Shown: one piece after another, positions 6,959-14,029 of the stretch
How the letters are laid out: every line of letters starts with the position of its first letter
How positions within the stretch are numbered: position 1 is the stretch's first letter
Source: an uncultured Chitinophagaceae bacterium
GTDB lineage: Bacteria; Bacteroidota; Bacteroidia; Chitinophagales; Chitinophagaceae
Length of the DNA: 14,183 bases
Assembly (NCBI GenBank): GCA_946885335.1
Contig: CAMPGG010000056.1
Coordinates: 1 to 14,183 of the forward strand
Direction: 5' to 3'
The notes under the pieces: generated by a model
Databases searched by the model: none
What the model saw: only the letters and a program-made list of their open reading frames with translations
Told to the model about the DNA's origin: nothing
Program-made: the position numbers and the translations under genes

Positions 6959-9334
6959 ATGATTTTTCGAAAATGGTTATGTGTTTTTTGTGTTGTTCTA
7001 TTTACCTGCAATAATTTATCAGGACAGTTTAATACGATGTCTATTGAGAAACAATTTGAACTGTTTCAACAAAATGATTATAAGGAAAAGATTTTCGTTC
7101 ACACTGATAAAAATTTCTATGTTGCCGGCGAAATTTTATGGTTTAAAATTTATTTGGTTGACGGTCATTTCCATAAACCAGGCATAATAAGCAAAATTGG
7201 ATACATTGAAATAATAGGTGCAGATCAAAAACCTGTTTTGCAAGCCAAAATAGATTTGAAGGACAGTAAAGGCCAAGGCAGCTTTTTATTACCGTCAACA
7301 ATTAATTCCGGGAAATATACAATCAGGGCTTATACAAATTGGATGAAAAATGATGACCCGGTATTTTTCTTCAGCAAATCAATCAGTATCGTTAATACAT
7401 TTAAAAAACCGGATTGGAATAAAATAAATAAACCAACACTCGCTGACATTCAATTTTTCCCTGAAGGAGGCAACCTGGTTTATGGGTTAAGTAGCCAGGT
7501 AGCATTTAAAGCGGTGGGCAGCACCGGAAGATCTGTTGCATGCAGGGGGATAATCATAAACAACTTGAATGACACGATTTCACATTTTGAATCAAGTCAT
7601 ATGGGGATGGGTCGTTTTGATTTTACGCCAAAATTTGATGAGACATATTATGCGATTATTGATATAGAGGGAGAAAAGATTACCCGGGAATTACCGAACA
7701 TTCACACTGGCGGTTTGGTCATGACCGTAAGCCAGGAAAGTGATACACATTATATCGCAAACCTGGCTGCATCAAAAACATTTTGGGACAAACCCATTTT
7801 TCTCCTGGCAAGTACCAGGCAGTCGCTCCGTAAAATATTACCTTCTAAAATAGAAAATGGTCATGCAAAGATCAGGATTGATAAAGCATGGCTTGGCGAT
7901 GGTATATCAGTGTTTACCATTCTTGACGAAAACCACCTGCCACTGTGTGAAAGATTAGTGTTTAAATTCCCTGATAATACATTGAATGTAACGGCAAACG
8001 TGGGTGAGAACTCCTATAATAAGAAAGAGAAAATATCCATTAATATAAATTCTACAAACGGTAATGAACAACCGGTTATTGCCAATCTTTCGCTATCTGT
8101 TTTTTTGCTGGATTCTTTACAACAACCCGGCGAGCAAAACATTGATCACTATTTTTGGTTACAATCCGACCTCGCTGGTAAAATTGAAAATCCAGCTTTT
8201 TATTTTGATCGCAACAACAAAGATGCTGCCGCGGCACTGGATAACCTGTTGTTGACACAAGGATGGCGTCGATTTAGATGGGAGGATGTTCTTCAAAACA
8301 GGAAGACAGCGGTTGAATTTTTGCCTGAATATGAAGGACAACTCGTTTCTGCAACAGTTCTTCATTCGTCAACGCAAAAGCCGGCTGCAAATGTGCCGGT
8401 GTATGTTTCATTGCCAGGCAATCAATTTGGTTTCTCTGTAACCCATAGTAATGAAAGGGGAAGAATATATGCAGCAACAGGAAAGTATTTTGACAAGAAT
8501 GGAATTGTTTTTCAGACTACACATGCAGGTTATGAAATAAAAATTGATGAAACGTTCTCTCAAAAATTTACACCGCTTATAAATGAACCATTGATTTTAT
8601 CTAAAGATTATGAACGCGTTTTAGAACAAAAAAGCATCGCTATACAGTCACAGTATGCTTACCAGCCGGAGCGAATGATCGCACTATCCATTCCCGAACA
8701 TGAAGACAGCCTCTCTTTTTATGGATTACCGGATAAAAAATATTTCCTGGATGATTACACGCGGTTTTTATCCATGGAAGAAGTTTTAAGAGAATATATA
8801 CCTGAAGTAAGAGTGCGGAAAAACATGAATGATTTTCATTTCCAGGTAAAAAACACACCGGGTAAATCCTATTTTGACAATGATCCATTGGTCTTAATAG
8901 ATGGAATTCCAGTTGATATTACCAGCCTGATGAATTATGATCCGCTTAAAGTGCAAAAAATTGAAATAATAGCAAGAAAATATTACACCAATACAATTCA
9001 TCATGAGGGTGTGGTTAGTTTTTTTACTTATGATGGTTATCCTGCAGGATTGGATTTTGGCAAGAATAGTTTTCGAAAATCTTTTGAAAGTCTTCAGCCT
9101 TACAGGGAGTTTTATTCACCCATACATGATGATCAGCAACCAATCAACAGGCTACCTGACTTTCGGAATGTTTTATTATGGGAAGCTGATATAAACACGA
9201 ATAAGAATGGGCAGGCAAGTATTAGTTTTTATACATCAGAAATTCCAGGCAGGTATTCTGTTTCAATCCAGGGCATGAGTGTTGATGGAATTTCAGGCGG
9301 AAGTATTACAACTTTTACCGTGCAGGATAAGTAA
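6959..9334 (+). CDS. Macroglobulin (MG2)-like protein with barrel-less TonB-plug-like domain
   Basis: A 791-residue exported protein. The signal peptide covers about residues 1-22; it has C17 near its end but more likely is cut before Gln-23 (L-S-G-Q). Near 42-145 is an MG2-like domain of the alpha-2-macroglobulin type (K-I-F-V-H-T-D-K-N-F-Y-V-A-G-E, W-F-K-I-Y, G-K-Y-T-I-R-A-Y-T-N-W-M). Near 163-250 is a second beta-sandwich beginning F-F-P-E-G-G. At about 430-441 lies L-L-T-Q-G-W-R-R-F-R-W. A carboxypeptidase-regulatory-like segment follows at about 458-530. A plug-like segment lies at about 640-692 (P-L-V-L-I-D-G-I-P-V, V-Q-K-I-E-I-I). A final macroglobulin-like strand set at 735-788 (W-E-A-D-I-N-T-N-K-N-G-Q-A, S-E-I-P-G-R-Y-S-V-S-I-Q-G) ends the protein. 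There is no thioester CGEQ motif and no barrel. Such proteins are widespread in Bacteroidota without an assigned role. It is the last gene of the receptor operon; a part in handling the substrate or docking to the receptor is possible but unproven. Confidence 0.8.
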   Translation: MIFRKWLCVFCVVLFTCNNLSGQFNTMSIEKQFELFQQNDYKEKIFVHTDKNFYVAGEILWFKIYLVDGHFHKPGIISKIGYIEIIGADQKPVLQAKIDLKDSKGQGSFLLPSTINSGKYTIRAYTNWMKNDDPVFFFSKSISIVNTFKKPDWNKINKPTLADIQFFPEGGNLVYGLSSQVAFKAVGSTGRSVACRGIIINNLNDTISHFESSHMGMGRFDFTPKFDETYYAIIDIEGEKITRELPNIHTGGLVMTVSQESDTHYIANLAASKTFWDKPIFLLASTRQSLRKILPSKIENGHAKIRIDKAWLGDGISVFTILDENHLPLCERLVFKFPDNTLNVTANVGENSYNKKEKISININSTNGNEQPVIANLSLSVFLLDSLQQPGEQNIDHYFWLQSDLAGKIENPAFYFDRNNKDAAAALDNLLLTQGWRRFRWEDVLQNRKTAVEFLPEYEGQLVSATVLHSSTQKPAANVPVYVSLPGNQFGFSVTHSNERGRIYAATGKYFDKNGIVFQTTHAGYEIKIDETFSQKFTPLINEPLILSKDYERVLEQKSIAIQSQYAYQPERMIALSIPEHEDSLSFYGLPDKKYFLDDYTRFLSMEEVLREYIPEVRVRKNMNDFHFQVKNTPGKSYFDNDPLVLIDGIPVDITSLMNYDPLKVQKIEIIARKYYTNTIHHEGVVSFFTYDGYPAGLDFGKNSFRKSFESLQPYREFYSPIHDDQQPINRLPDFRNVLLWEADINTNKNGQASISFYTSEIPGRYSVSIQGMSVDGISGGSITTFTVQDK

Positions 9335-9419
9335 GTGTTTAGAATTAAAATTGAAACTGTTTCTGATTCTGGCAATTGTCTATTAAATCTTTCAGTGCAT
9401 TCTCTATAACCAGTAACAA

Positions 9420-10379
9420 CTATTCATTAAACCTCCAGAAATCATTTGTATTAAAATCCCCATTGCTAACACCTAGTCCCACATACACTATCCCGTTTAA
9501 AGAAATGGCCCCAATTTGATATGCACCATATCCCGGATAATCTGTAATGTGACTCCATCGGCCATGTGAAATATCATATCGCCAAACCTTAATAGGCTTA
9601 TTTTCATTGTATGCCATATGATTTAAATCTCCTATGATATACCCATAATTATTCAGTGAAAAACTACTTGTATGTGTAAGAGGTACAGGAAAATTGATGC
9701 TTTTTTCTTGCTGCCATATATCCGTAAAGGGATCAAATTTCCAACATTCACCATTTTTCCCAATATAATAGCCTGCACCATTGATAACAAACTTTCCAAA
9801 TAATTCAGTAAGTGGAAAATTATTTTTTTGTATATAAGAATCTGATGATGGATCATAAACAATGAACTGGTTATTTGCATTAAGCATATAAACCTTATTG
9901 CTGATTACCAAAGCATCAGTGACATCATTTGGTGGATCGTTTTTCCTGGCCCATTGATTTGACACCGGATTATACTCCCAGCATTGGCCATCCCCAATAC
10001 AATAGCCTTTTCCGTTAACACCAAAAACAACCGGTACACTTTTCATTTGTACCGGGAAAACTCCTTTCTTTTCCCACCTGTTTATTTGCATTTCATATTT
10101 CCAAACCCCGCCATGATGACTAACTGCAAACACGTTATCATCAATTCCTATCAAAAAATTATATCCATCAAACAACCAGGCTGAATTCTCACCAAAGAAA
10201 AATTCATTCACTGGCAGAATCTGGAGTTTTGTCCAATAATGATTTACAACAGTTGCATTATCATCAACTACTGGTTTTGTATAAATAATTGGCGCATCAA
10301 TTTTATCTTTTTTAAAGCAGGAATAAAAACCGGTTATTCCTGTAACTATAATTATTAAATATATTATTGTCTGTTTCAT
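9420..10379 (-). CDS. Kelch-repeat lipoprotein
   Basis: A 319-residue protein from the ATG at 10379. The same frame is open to an ATG at 10412, but the shorter form places the signal peptide at the N-terminus (MKQTIIYLIIIVTGITG) and the lipoprotein Cys at residue 21 (G-F-Y-S-C-F-K-K-D). About five or six kelch-like repeats follow, each with a W/Y-x-Y/F-D/N-P-x-x-x-x-W pattern: V-W-K-Y-E..R-W, C-W-E-Y-N-P..Q-W, F-I-V-Y-D-P, C-W-K-F-D-P..I-W and V-W-R-Y-D..R-W, alternating with G-Y-Y-I-G or G-K-G-Y-C-I-G turns. The repeats should form a beta-propeller displayed from a membrane anchor, a common scaffold for protein or glycan binding; the ligand is unknown. The residues after the Cys (F-K-K-D) loosely resemble the Bacteroidota surface-export signal. 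The gene is convergent with the receptor operon and lies 221 nt downstream of the haloperoxidase-like gene on the same strand. Confidence 0.78.
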   Translation of the reverse strand: MKQTIIYLIIIVTGITGFYSCFKKDKIDAPIIYTKPVVDDNATVVNHYWTKLQILPVNEFFFGENSAWLFDGYNFLIGIDDNVFAVSHHGGVWKYEMQINRWEKKGVFPVQMKSVPVVFGVNGKGYCIGDGQCWEYNPVSNQWARKNDPPNDVTDALVISNKVYMLNANNQFIVYDPSSDSYIQKNNFPLTELFGKFVINGAGYYIGKNGECWKFDPFTDIWQQEKSINFPVPLTHTSSFSLNNYGYIIGDLNHMAYNENKPIKVWRYDISHGRWSHITDYPGYGAYQIGAISLNGIVYVGLGVSNGDFNTNDFWRFNE

Positions 10380-10546
10380 AAAAATGCTTTTAAATAATAC
10401 ATCACCATTCATTCGAGTTTGTTGCGAGTCGGTATGTTTCTAATAATATCATTTATTGAATTATGTGATTGTCCCCCATCCTTCTTTTCGCAATCAATAC
10501 CTCAAAAAAATGTATAGTAAACTGAATAAAACTTCAACTAATAAGA

Positions 10547-10589
10547 TTAAGTGAAGCAGCCATTTTTTAAAAACAACCGCCTCACTTAA
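10547..10589 (-). terminator. Hairpin downstream of the haloperoxidase-like gene
   Basis: An exact 8-bp inverted repeat (TTAAGTGA at 10547-10554, TCACTTAA at 10582-10589) lies 12 nt past the stop of the minus-strand gene. The stem can be lengthened past a mismatch by two more G:C pairs and then another, and the loop contains its own A-rich/T-rich complementarity. Read on the minus strand, the sequence after the stem is T-rich but broken by other bases, so terminator strength is uncertain. The position fits the end of this transcript. Confidence 0.45.
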
Positions 10590-10600
10590 AGTATGCTCAT

Positions 10601-11977
10601 TTATTCATACTCAGGTCCAACTACAGTGATCTTCGCTATTTCGTTGCCTAAATCAATTCCCATTTCAACAGATATATCTTGCGTAAAACGGTAATGTATA
10701 CCCGCATATATTCTTGAATCAGATGCTTCTTTGAGCATTTGACTAAGAGTATTAAAATGACGGGCAGGCAATCCCCTCCAGGTATAGGTTTTATCCGTAA
10801 CAGCAATATCACCGAATTCTGTAATTAACACCTGCATAACAGGCGCAACATTGCTGACTAATCCAGAAGTGTATTCCGGGTAGGCTGGCGATGGTAACAG
10901 AGAATTCCAGGTTGCATCTATGTGTTGCCGGATATAAGTTATTGGACGAAGAAGATTATAATGAAATTTTGATCTGAAAGTAATGATAGGACCATCTTTC
11001 ATTCCGATACCGGTTTTGGCATACACTTCAGCAGCTTTCCATAACCCTGAATGATGGTTTTCCAAAATATCTGTAATAAAAAGTACCATGTGATAAGGTG
11101 CTGGATAACCTACCCCTGGTCCACCTGCATCAGCCCACCAACGAGCGGTTGCTTGCAGAGCAGCATTCTGACTTACACCAATATCGTAAACCTCTTTTGC
11201 TGCTTTGTAAAATTCAGAATCAGGATCTTCTGAATATGGAATTGGAATTGGTGGTGCAAGGGCATTTAAGGAATATTTCAACATAGGCCTTGAATCTCCT
11301 AAATAAGCACCAACTATAGAAGGAGGTGTGCTGGTAGGAACCCACGAACCAGGAAAAACAGGAGGTACCCAATTATTACTCGCAAGCGTAAAATTATCAG
11401 TGGTACTCCAGTTGTAAATAGCTGTGGCAATGGAACGACCAAAAGATTGCGAACGCTGAAGCACTTCTTCTGAAGCCATTGATTTGAAATGATTGTATTG
11501 GGCAGCTTCCATTGAATCTACGCTGACCTTGTTAGCCATGGTCAGGTTTGTTATAAACATCTTAGCCATACTTGCCATGGCAGCATTGGCAGAAGCACTC
11601 CATAAATAATCTTTAGACATGTTCGGTTTGGGCATAGCTGGCATTTGATAAAGCTTGGGAGAAAAACTTGAGCCACCTTTAATGCCAGGTTGAACAGATT
11701 CGAAAAGACCTACACCAATGTAAGCGAAGTTCCTGAAGCCGATGGGTGGAGCGGTTCCAACTTCAGGTAATTGTATTTTAGCCAGCAGTTTGTACCATTC
11801 GTAAATAAAATCAGCATTCTCCTGTTCTTTAGCAGACAAATGCTTATTCTTTTTAAGTGCAGCATTTTCTTCTGCTGATAAATTGATGTCTTCTTTTTGA
11901 CAGCTTTGAAAAAATAAAAAAGAAATGCTTGTTAAAAGCAAAGTGAAAAGAATTCTCGATGAGGATTTGATTTGCAT
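10601..11977 (-). CDS. Vanadium-haloperoxidase/PAP2-like lipoprotein, atypical active site
   Basis: A 458-residue lipoprotein of the vanadium-dependent haloperoxidase/acid phosphatase (PAP2) superfamily. The signal peptide ends in F-F-Q-S-C26, and C-Q-K-E-D follows, closely resembling the Bacteroidota lipoprotein export signal for surface display. The mature protein is largely helical. Family motifs: K337-x6-R344-P345 (S-K-F-H-Y-N-L-L-R-P), S371-G372 within P-E-Y-T-S-G-L, and S421-R422-x5-H428. In vanadium haloperoxidases these bind vanadate (Lys, Arg, Ser, Gly, Arg, with the last His bonded to vanadium), while a His directly after Ser-Gly acts in acid-base catalysis. Here that residue is Leu-373, encoded TTA on the coding strand. 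Family relatives use H2O2 to oxidise halide, or hydrolyse phosphate esters; this variant may be altered or inactive. The length matches Bacteroidota homologues and the frame is intact. It is monocistronic, divergent from the sigma-factor gene. Confidence 0.85.
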   Translation of the reverse strand: MQIKSSSRILFTLLLTSISFLFFQSCQKEDINLSAEENAALKKNKHLSAKEQENADFIYEWYKLLAKIQLPEVGTAPPIGFRNFAYIGVGLFESVQPGIKGGSSFSPKLYQMPAMPKPNMSKDYLWSASANAAMASMAKMFITNLTMANKVSVDSMEAAQYNHFKSMASEEVLQRSQSFGRSIATAIYNWSTTDNFTLASNNWVPPVFPGSWVPTSTPPSIVGAYLGDSRPMLKYSLNALAPPIPIPYSEDPDSEFYKAAKEVYDIGVSQNAALQATARWWADAGGPGVGYPAPYHMVLFITDILENHHSGLWKAAEVYAKTGIGMKDGPIITFRSKFHYNLLRPITYIRQHIDATWNSLLPSPAYPEYTSGLVSNVAPVMQVLITEFGDIAVTDKTYTWRGLPARHFNTLSQMLKEASDSRIYAGIHYRFTQDISVEMGIDLGNEIAKITVVGPEYE

Positions 11978-12187
11978 AAAATCATTTTTAAAAGTTAAAT
12001 AATAGTGCTACTATTTACCTTATGATTTCATGGCGCAAGAATTAAAATGCTGTAACAATTAGTTCTCAGAATAAATTAATGACCGGGTATGTAATAAAAA
12101 AGGATGGATTGAAAATAGAAAAAGCGTAAAGAAAAAGAATGACAGAACTGGAAAATTATTATTAAAAATCTGTTTATAATTAACAAC

Positions 12188-12217
12188 CAAATCTATGTGA
12201 TATAATTATGACTGCAA
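12188..12217 (-). promoter_or_regulatory. Candidate Bacteroidota promoter for haloperoxidase-like gene
   Basis: Read on the minus strand, TTG (12217-12215) is followed after 19 nt by TAGATTTG (12195-12188), an exact match to the Bacteroidota primary-sigma pattern TTG ... TAnnTTTG with accepted spacing. It lies about 210 nt before the ATG at 11977, which would give a long untranslated leader. AT-rich DNA makes chance matches possible. Confidence 0.35.
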
Positions 12218-12373
12218 TCACCTGGTGGGTAAATATTTACAGAGAATATCTTACTGCACAGCTTTCATTTACATAATTGTTTATTTGGAACAGGGAGTTT
12301 CCTTTTTGAGATATTTTAAAAGCAATTTGCAATTACAATCGGCTTCCTATAAAAACTTAAGTAAAGTTATTTG

Positions 12374-12403
12374 TTGAGGTAGAAAAACAACAATTTGAAT
12401 TTG
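12374..12403 (+). promoter_or_regulatory. Weak candidate promoter for the sigma-factor operon
   Basis: TTG at 12374-12376 is followed after 19 nt by TGAATTTG at 12396-12403, one mismatch from TAnnTTTG. Transcription would start near 12410, about 130 nt before the probable start codon of the ECF sigma gene. The mismatch falls in the most conserved TA pair, so confidence is low. Confidence 0.2.
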
Positions 12404-12539
12404 GTGTCAGTCTGCAAAACTTATTGAATAAAAAAATGGAAAGAAACAAAGTTTGATAAATTCGGAATGATTAAGAAGATCAAATAATGCATTTTGAATT
12501 CTCTTCATTTTCAATTATCAACATTGTCAAATTTTCAAT

Positions 12540-13103
12540 TTGTTTCCTTATTTTGCTACTTCTTTGTTACAATCAAGCACATATACGGAAGCGGACCTTG
12601 TTGAAAAACTGAAAGGCAGGGATGAACAGGCCTTTAATCACCTGTATGATAATTATTCAAAGTCGCTTTTCACTATTATATACCAGATCATTCCACAGCA
12701 GGAAGTAGCGGAAGATGTTTTGCAGCAGGTTTTTGTAAAGATTTGGAAGAATATCGGGATGTACGATGCTGCAAAAGGCCGTTTGTTTACCTGGATGCTG
12801 AACATTGCCCGCAACCAAACGATTGATTATACACGTTCTAAAGAATATAACAATCTTTCAAAAACTGTATCGATAGATAATAGCGTATATACTGCTGACA
12901 AAGCGGCGACAAACGAAGTCCGGGATGTTGGATTAAAAAAGTTACTGGAAAAACTTCCTGCAGAACACCGAAAACTTTTGGAGCTCTCCTATTTCCTGGG
13001 GTATACGCAGGAAGAAATTTCCCAAATCCTTGAAATTCCATTGGGCACCGTTAAAACAAGATTGAGAACCATCATCATACAATTAAGAAAAATACTGGGA
13101 TAA
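12540..13103 (+). CDS. ECF-type RNA polymerase sigma factor
   Basis: A sigma-70 family factor of the extracytoplasmic-function group, 187 residues if started at 12540. Region 2 (about 34-101) shows L-Y-D-N-Y-S, A-E-D-V-L-Q-Q-V-F-V-K-I-W, the G-R-L-F-T-W-M-L-N-I-A-R-N promoter-melting segment and D-Y-T-R-S. Region 4 (about 134-186) shows L-P-A-E-H-R-K-L-L-E-L-S-Y-F-L-G-Y-T-Q-E-E-I-S and the helix-turn-helix I-P-L-G-T-V-K-T-R-L. Regions 1 and 3 are absent, as expected. The start is unusual: no in-frame ATG occurs before region 2, and the in-frame stop upstream is at 12495. The choice is therefore TTG at 12540 or TTG at 12564, or a rarer codon such as ATT; the later TTG still leaves region 2 intact. 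The gene is 9 nt before the RskA-type anti-sigma gene, which presumably holds this factor at the membrane. Confidence 0.9.
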   Translation: MFPYFATSLLQSSTYTEADLVEKLKGRDEQAFNHLYDNYSKSLFTIIYQIIPQQEVAEDVLQQVFVKIWKNIGMYDAAKGRLFTWMLNIARNQTIDYTRSKEYNNLSKTVSIDNSVYTADKAATNEVRDVGLKKLLEKLPAEHRKLLELSYFLGYTQEEISQILEIPLGTVKTRLRTIIIQLRKILG

Positions 13104-13112
13104 AAAATAAAA

Positions 13113-13967
13113 GTGGATTTAAGTTGTATCATATCATCAGGCGACCTTGAACTTTATGTGATGGGTATGCTGCCTCCCGAGGAAGCCGGAAAAATGGAGC
13201 AGTTAATTGCTTTATTTCCCGAACTAAAGGAAGAGGCGGACCGCATCAGCATGACATTAGAGGCAACTGCAAACCAATCCGAACTTGCACCTGGTGCTTC
13301 GGTTAAGGCAAAACTTTTTTCCCAAATAAATGAATTAAAGGAAAATGAAAACAAAGCCGTCACTAACATAAATGAACATACGCAGAACCAGCAGGCTAAG
13401 CCTGTCACCCATTCAACCGGGAAAGTGGTGGTTATGAAACAGGATAATAAAGGATGGTTGATGGCGGCTTCCATGACCGGGCTGGTTGTTTTTATGGGAT
13501 TGGCCATTTATTTATATACCAGGACACAGCAGCAAAACAATGAATTAGCCAGGATGCAAAATAACCTGGACACAGCAAATTATAATATGCAACAACTTCA
13601 GCAGGAAAACCTGGCTACTGGTCAACTGCTGCGTATGATGCAGGACGAAAATTATAAACCTGTATACCTGGAAGAAGTACCTGGTAAACCCGATGCAATG
13701 GTTCATGTATTCTGGCATGCACAATCAAAAGAAGTTTACCTCGTGGATGTTTCATTGCCCCAGGCGCCAGCAGGTAAGCAATACCAGTTTTGGGCGATTG
13801 TAGACGGGCAACCTGTTAATGGAGGAATGCTGGATAACGTAAAACAACATGCGCAAAAAATGGCCACTTTCCCAAAGGCAGATGCCTTTGCCATCACACT
13901 TGAAAATGAAGGTGGCAGCCCTAACCCAACGCTCGACCAGATGTATGTAATGGGTAAGCCTTCTTAA
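13113..13967 (+). CDS. RskA-type transmembrane anti-sigma factor
   Basis: A 284-residue single-pass inner-membrane protein predicted to bind and silence the upstream ECF sigma factor. The cytoplasmic N-terminus (1-50; S-G-D-L-E-L-Y-V-M-G-M-L-P-P-E-E-A) fits the anti-sigma domain but lacks the HxxxCxxC zinc motif; it has only Cys-5. A low-complexity linker follows (75-105). The transmembrane helix is at about 114-134 and a Gln/Asn-rich probable coiled coil at about 137-178. The periplasmic RskA C-terminal domain is at about 180-283 (V-H-V-F-W, V-Y-L-V-D-V-S-L-P-Q-A-P-A-G-K-Q-Y-Q-F-W-A-I-V-D-G-Q-P-V, F-A-I-T-L-E-N-E-G-G-S-P-N-P-T). In RskA-like systems regulated proteolysis of the anti-sigma factor releases the sigma factor. 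The start is GTG at 13113, which places the anti-sigma motif at the usual distance from the N-terminus; the next in-frame ATG, at codon 17, would cut into it. Confidence 0.87.
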   Translation: MDLSCIISSGDLELYVMGMLPPEEAGKMEQLIALFPELKEEADRISMTLEATANQSELAPGASVKAKLFSQINELKENENKAVTNINEHTQNQQAKPVTHSTGKVVVMKQDNKGWLMAASMTGLVVFMGLAIYLYTRTQQQNNELARMQNNLDTANYNMQQLQQENLATGQLLRMMQDENYKPVYLEEVPGKPDAMVHVFWHAQSKEVYLVDVSLPQAPAGKQYQFWAIVDGQPVNGGMLDNVKQHAQKMATFPKADAFAITLENEGGSPNPTLDQMYVMGKPS

Positions 13968-14029
13968 AATTTATTTTTCAAAAAGCAATCCGGAATTTTT
14001 ACAGCCTCGTAAGTATCTGAAACATTTAT

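Larger units (their letters stand above)
11978..12539. other. Long AT-rich divergent intergenic region
   Basis: This 562-bp region separates the minus-strand haloperoxidase-like gene and the plus-strand sigma-factor gene. I see no credible gene; an ATG frame at 12079 gives only 16 codons. It contains one good Bacteroidota-type promoter candidate pointing left and a weaker one pointing right (listed separately), so both leaders would be long (about 130-200 nt). No tRNA, riboswitch or tandem repeat was recognised. Confidence 0.4.

Noticed and set aside
9335..9419. Terminator between the convergent macroglobulin/plug and kelch genes
   Set aside because: I looked for a stem-loop with a T-tract here and found only short, tight-loop repeats that would not form a stable hairpin.
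10380..10412. Upstream ATG extending the kelch protein by 11 residues
   Set aside because: It would put a polar stretch ahead of an otherwise standard lipoprotein signal peptide; the ATG at 10379 fits better.
12079..12129. 16-codon ATG frame in the long intergenic region
   Set aside because: Too short, with no recognisable pattern or neighbour relation; expected by chance.
13154..13507. 117-codon minus-strand frame opposite the anti-sigma gene
   Set aside because: It is antisense to a well-supported domain structure and has Ser/Phe-rich composition typical of shadow frames.
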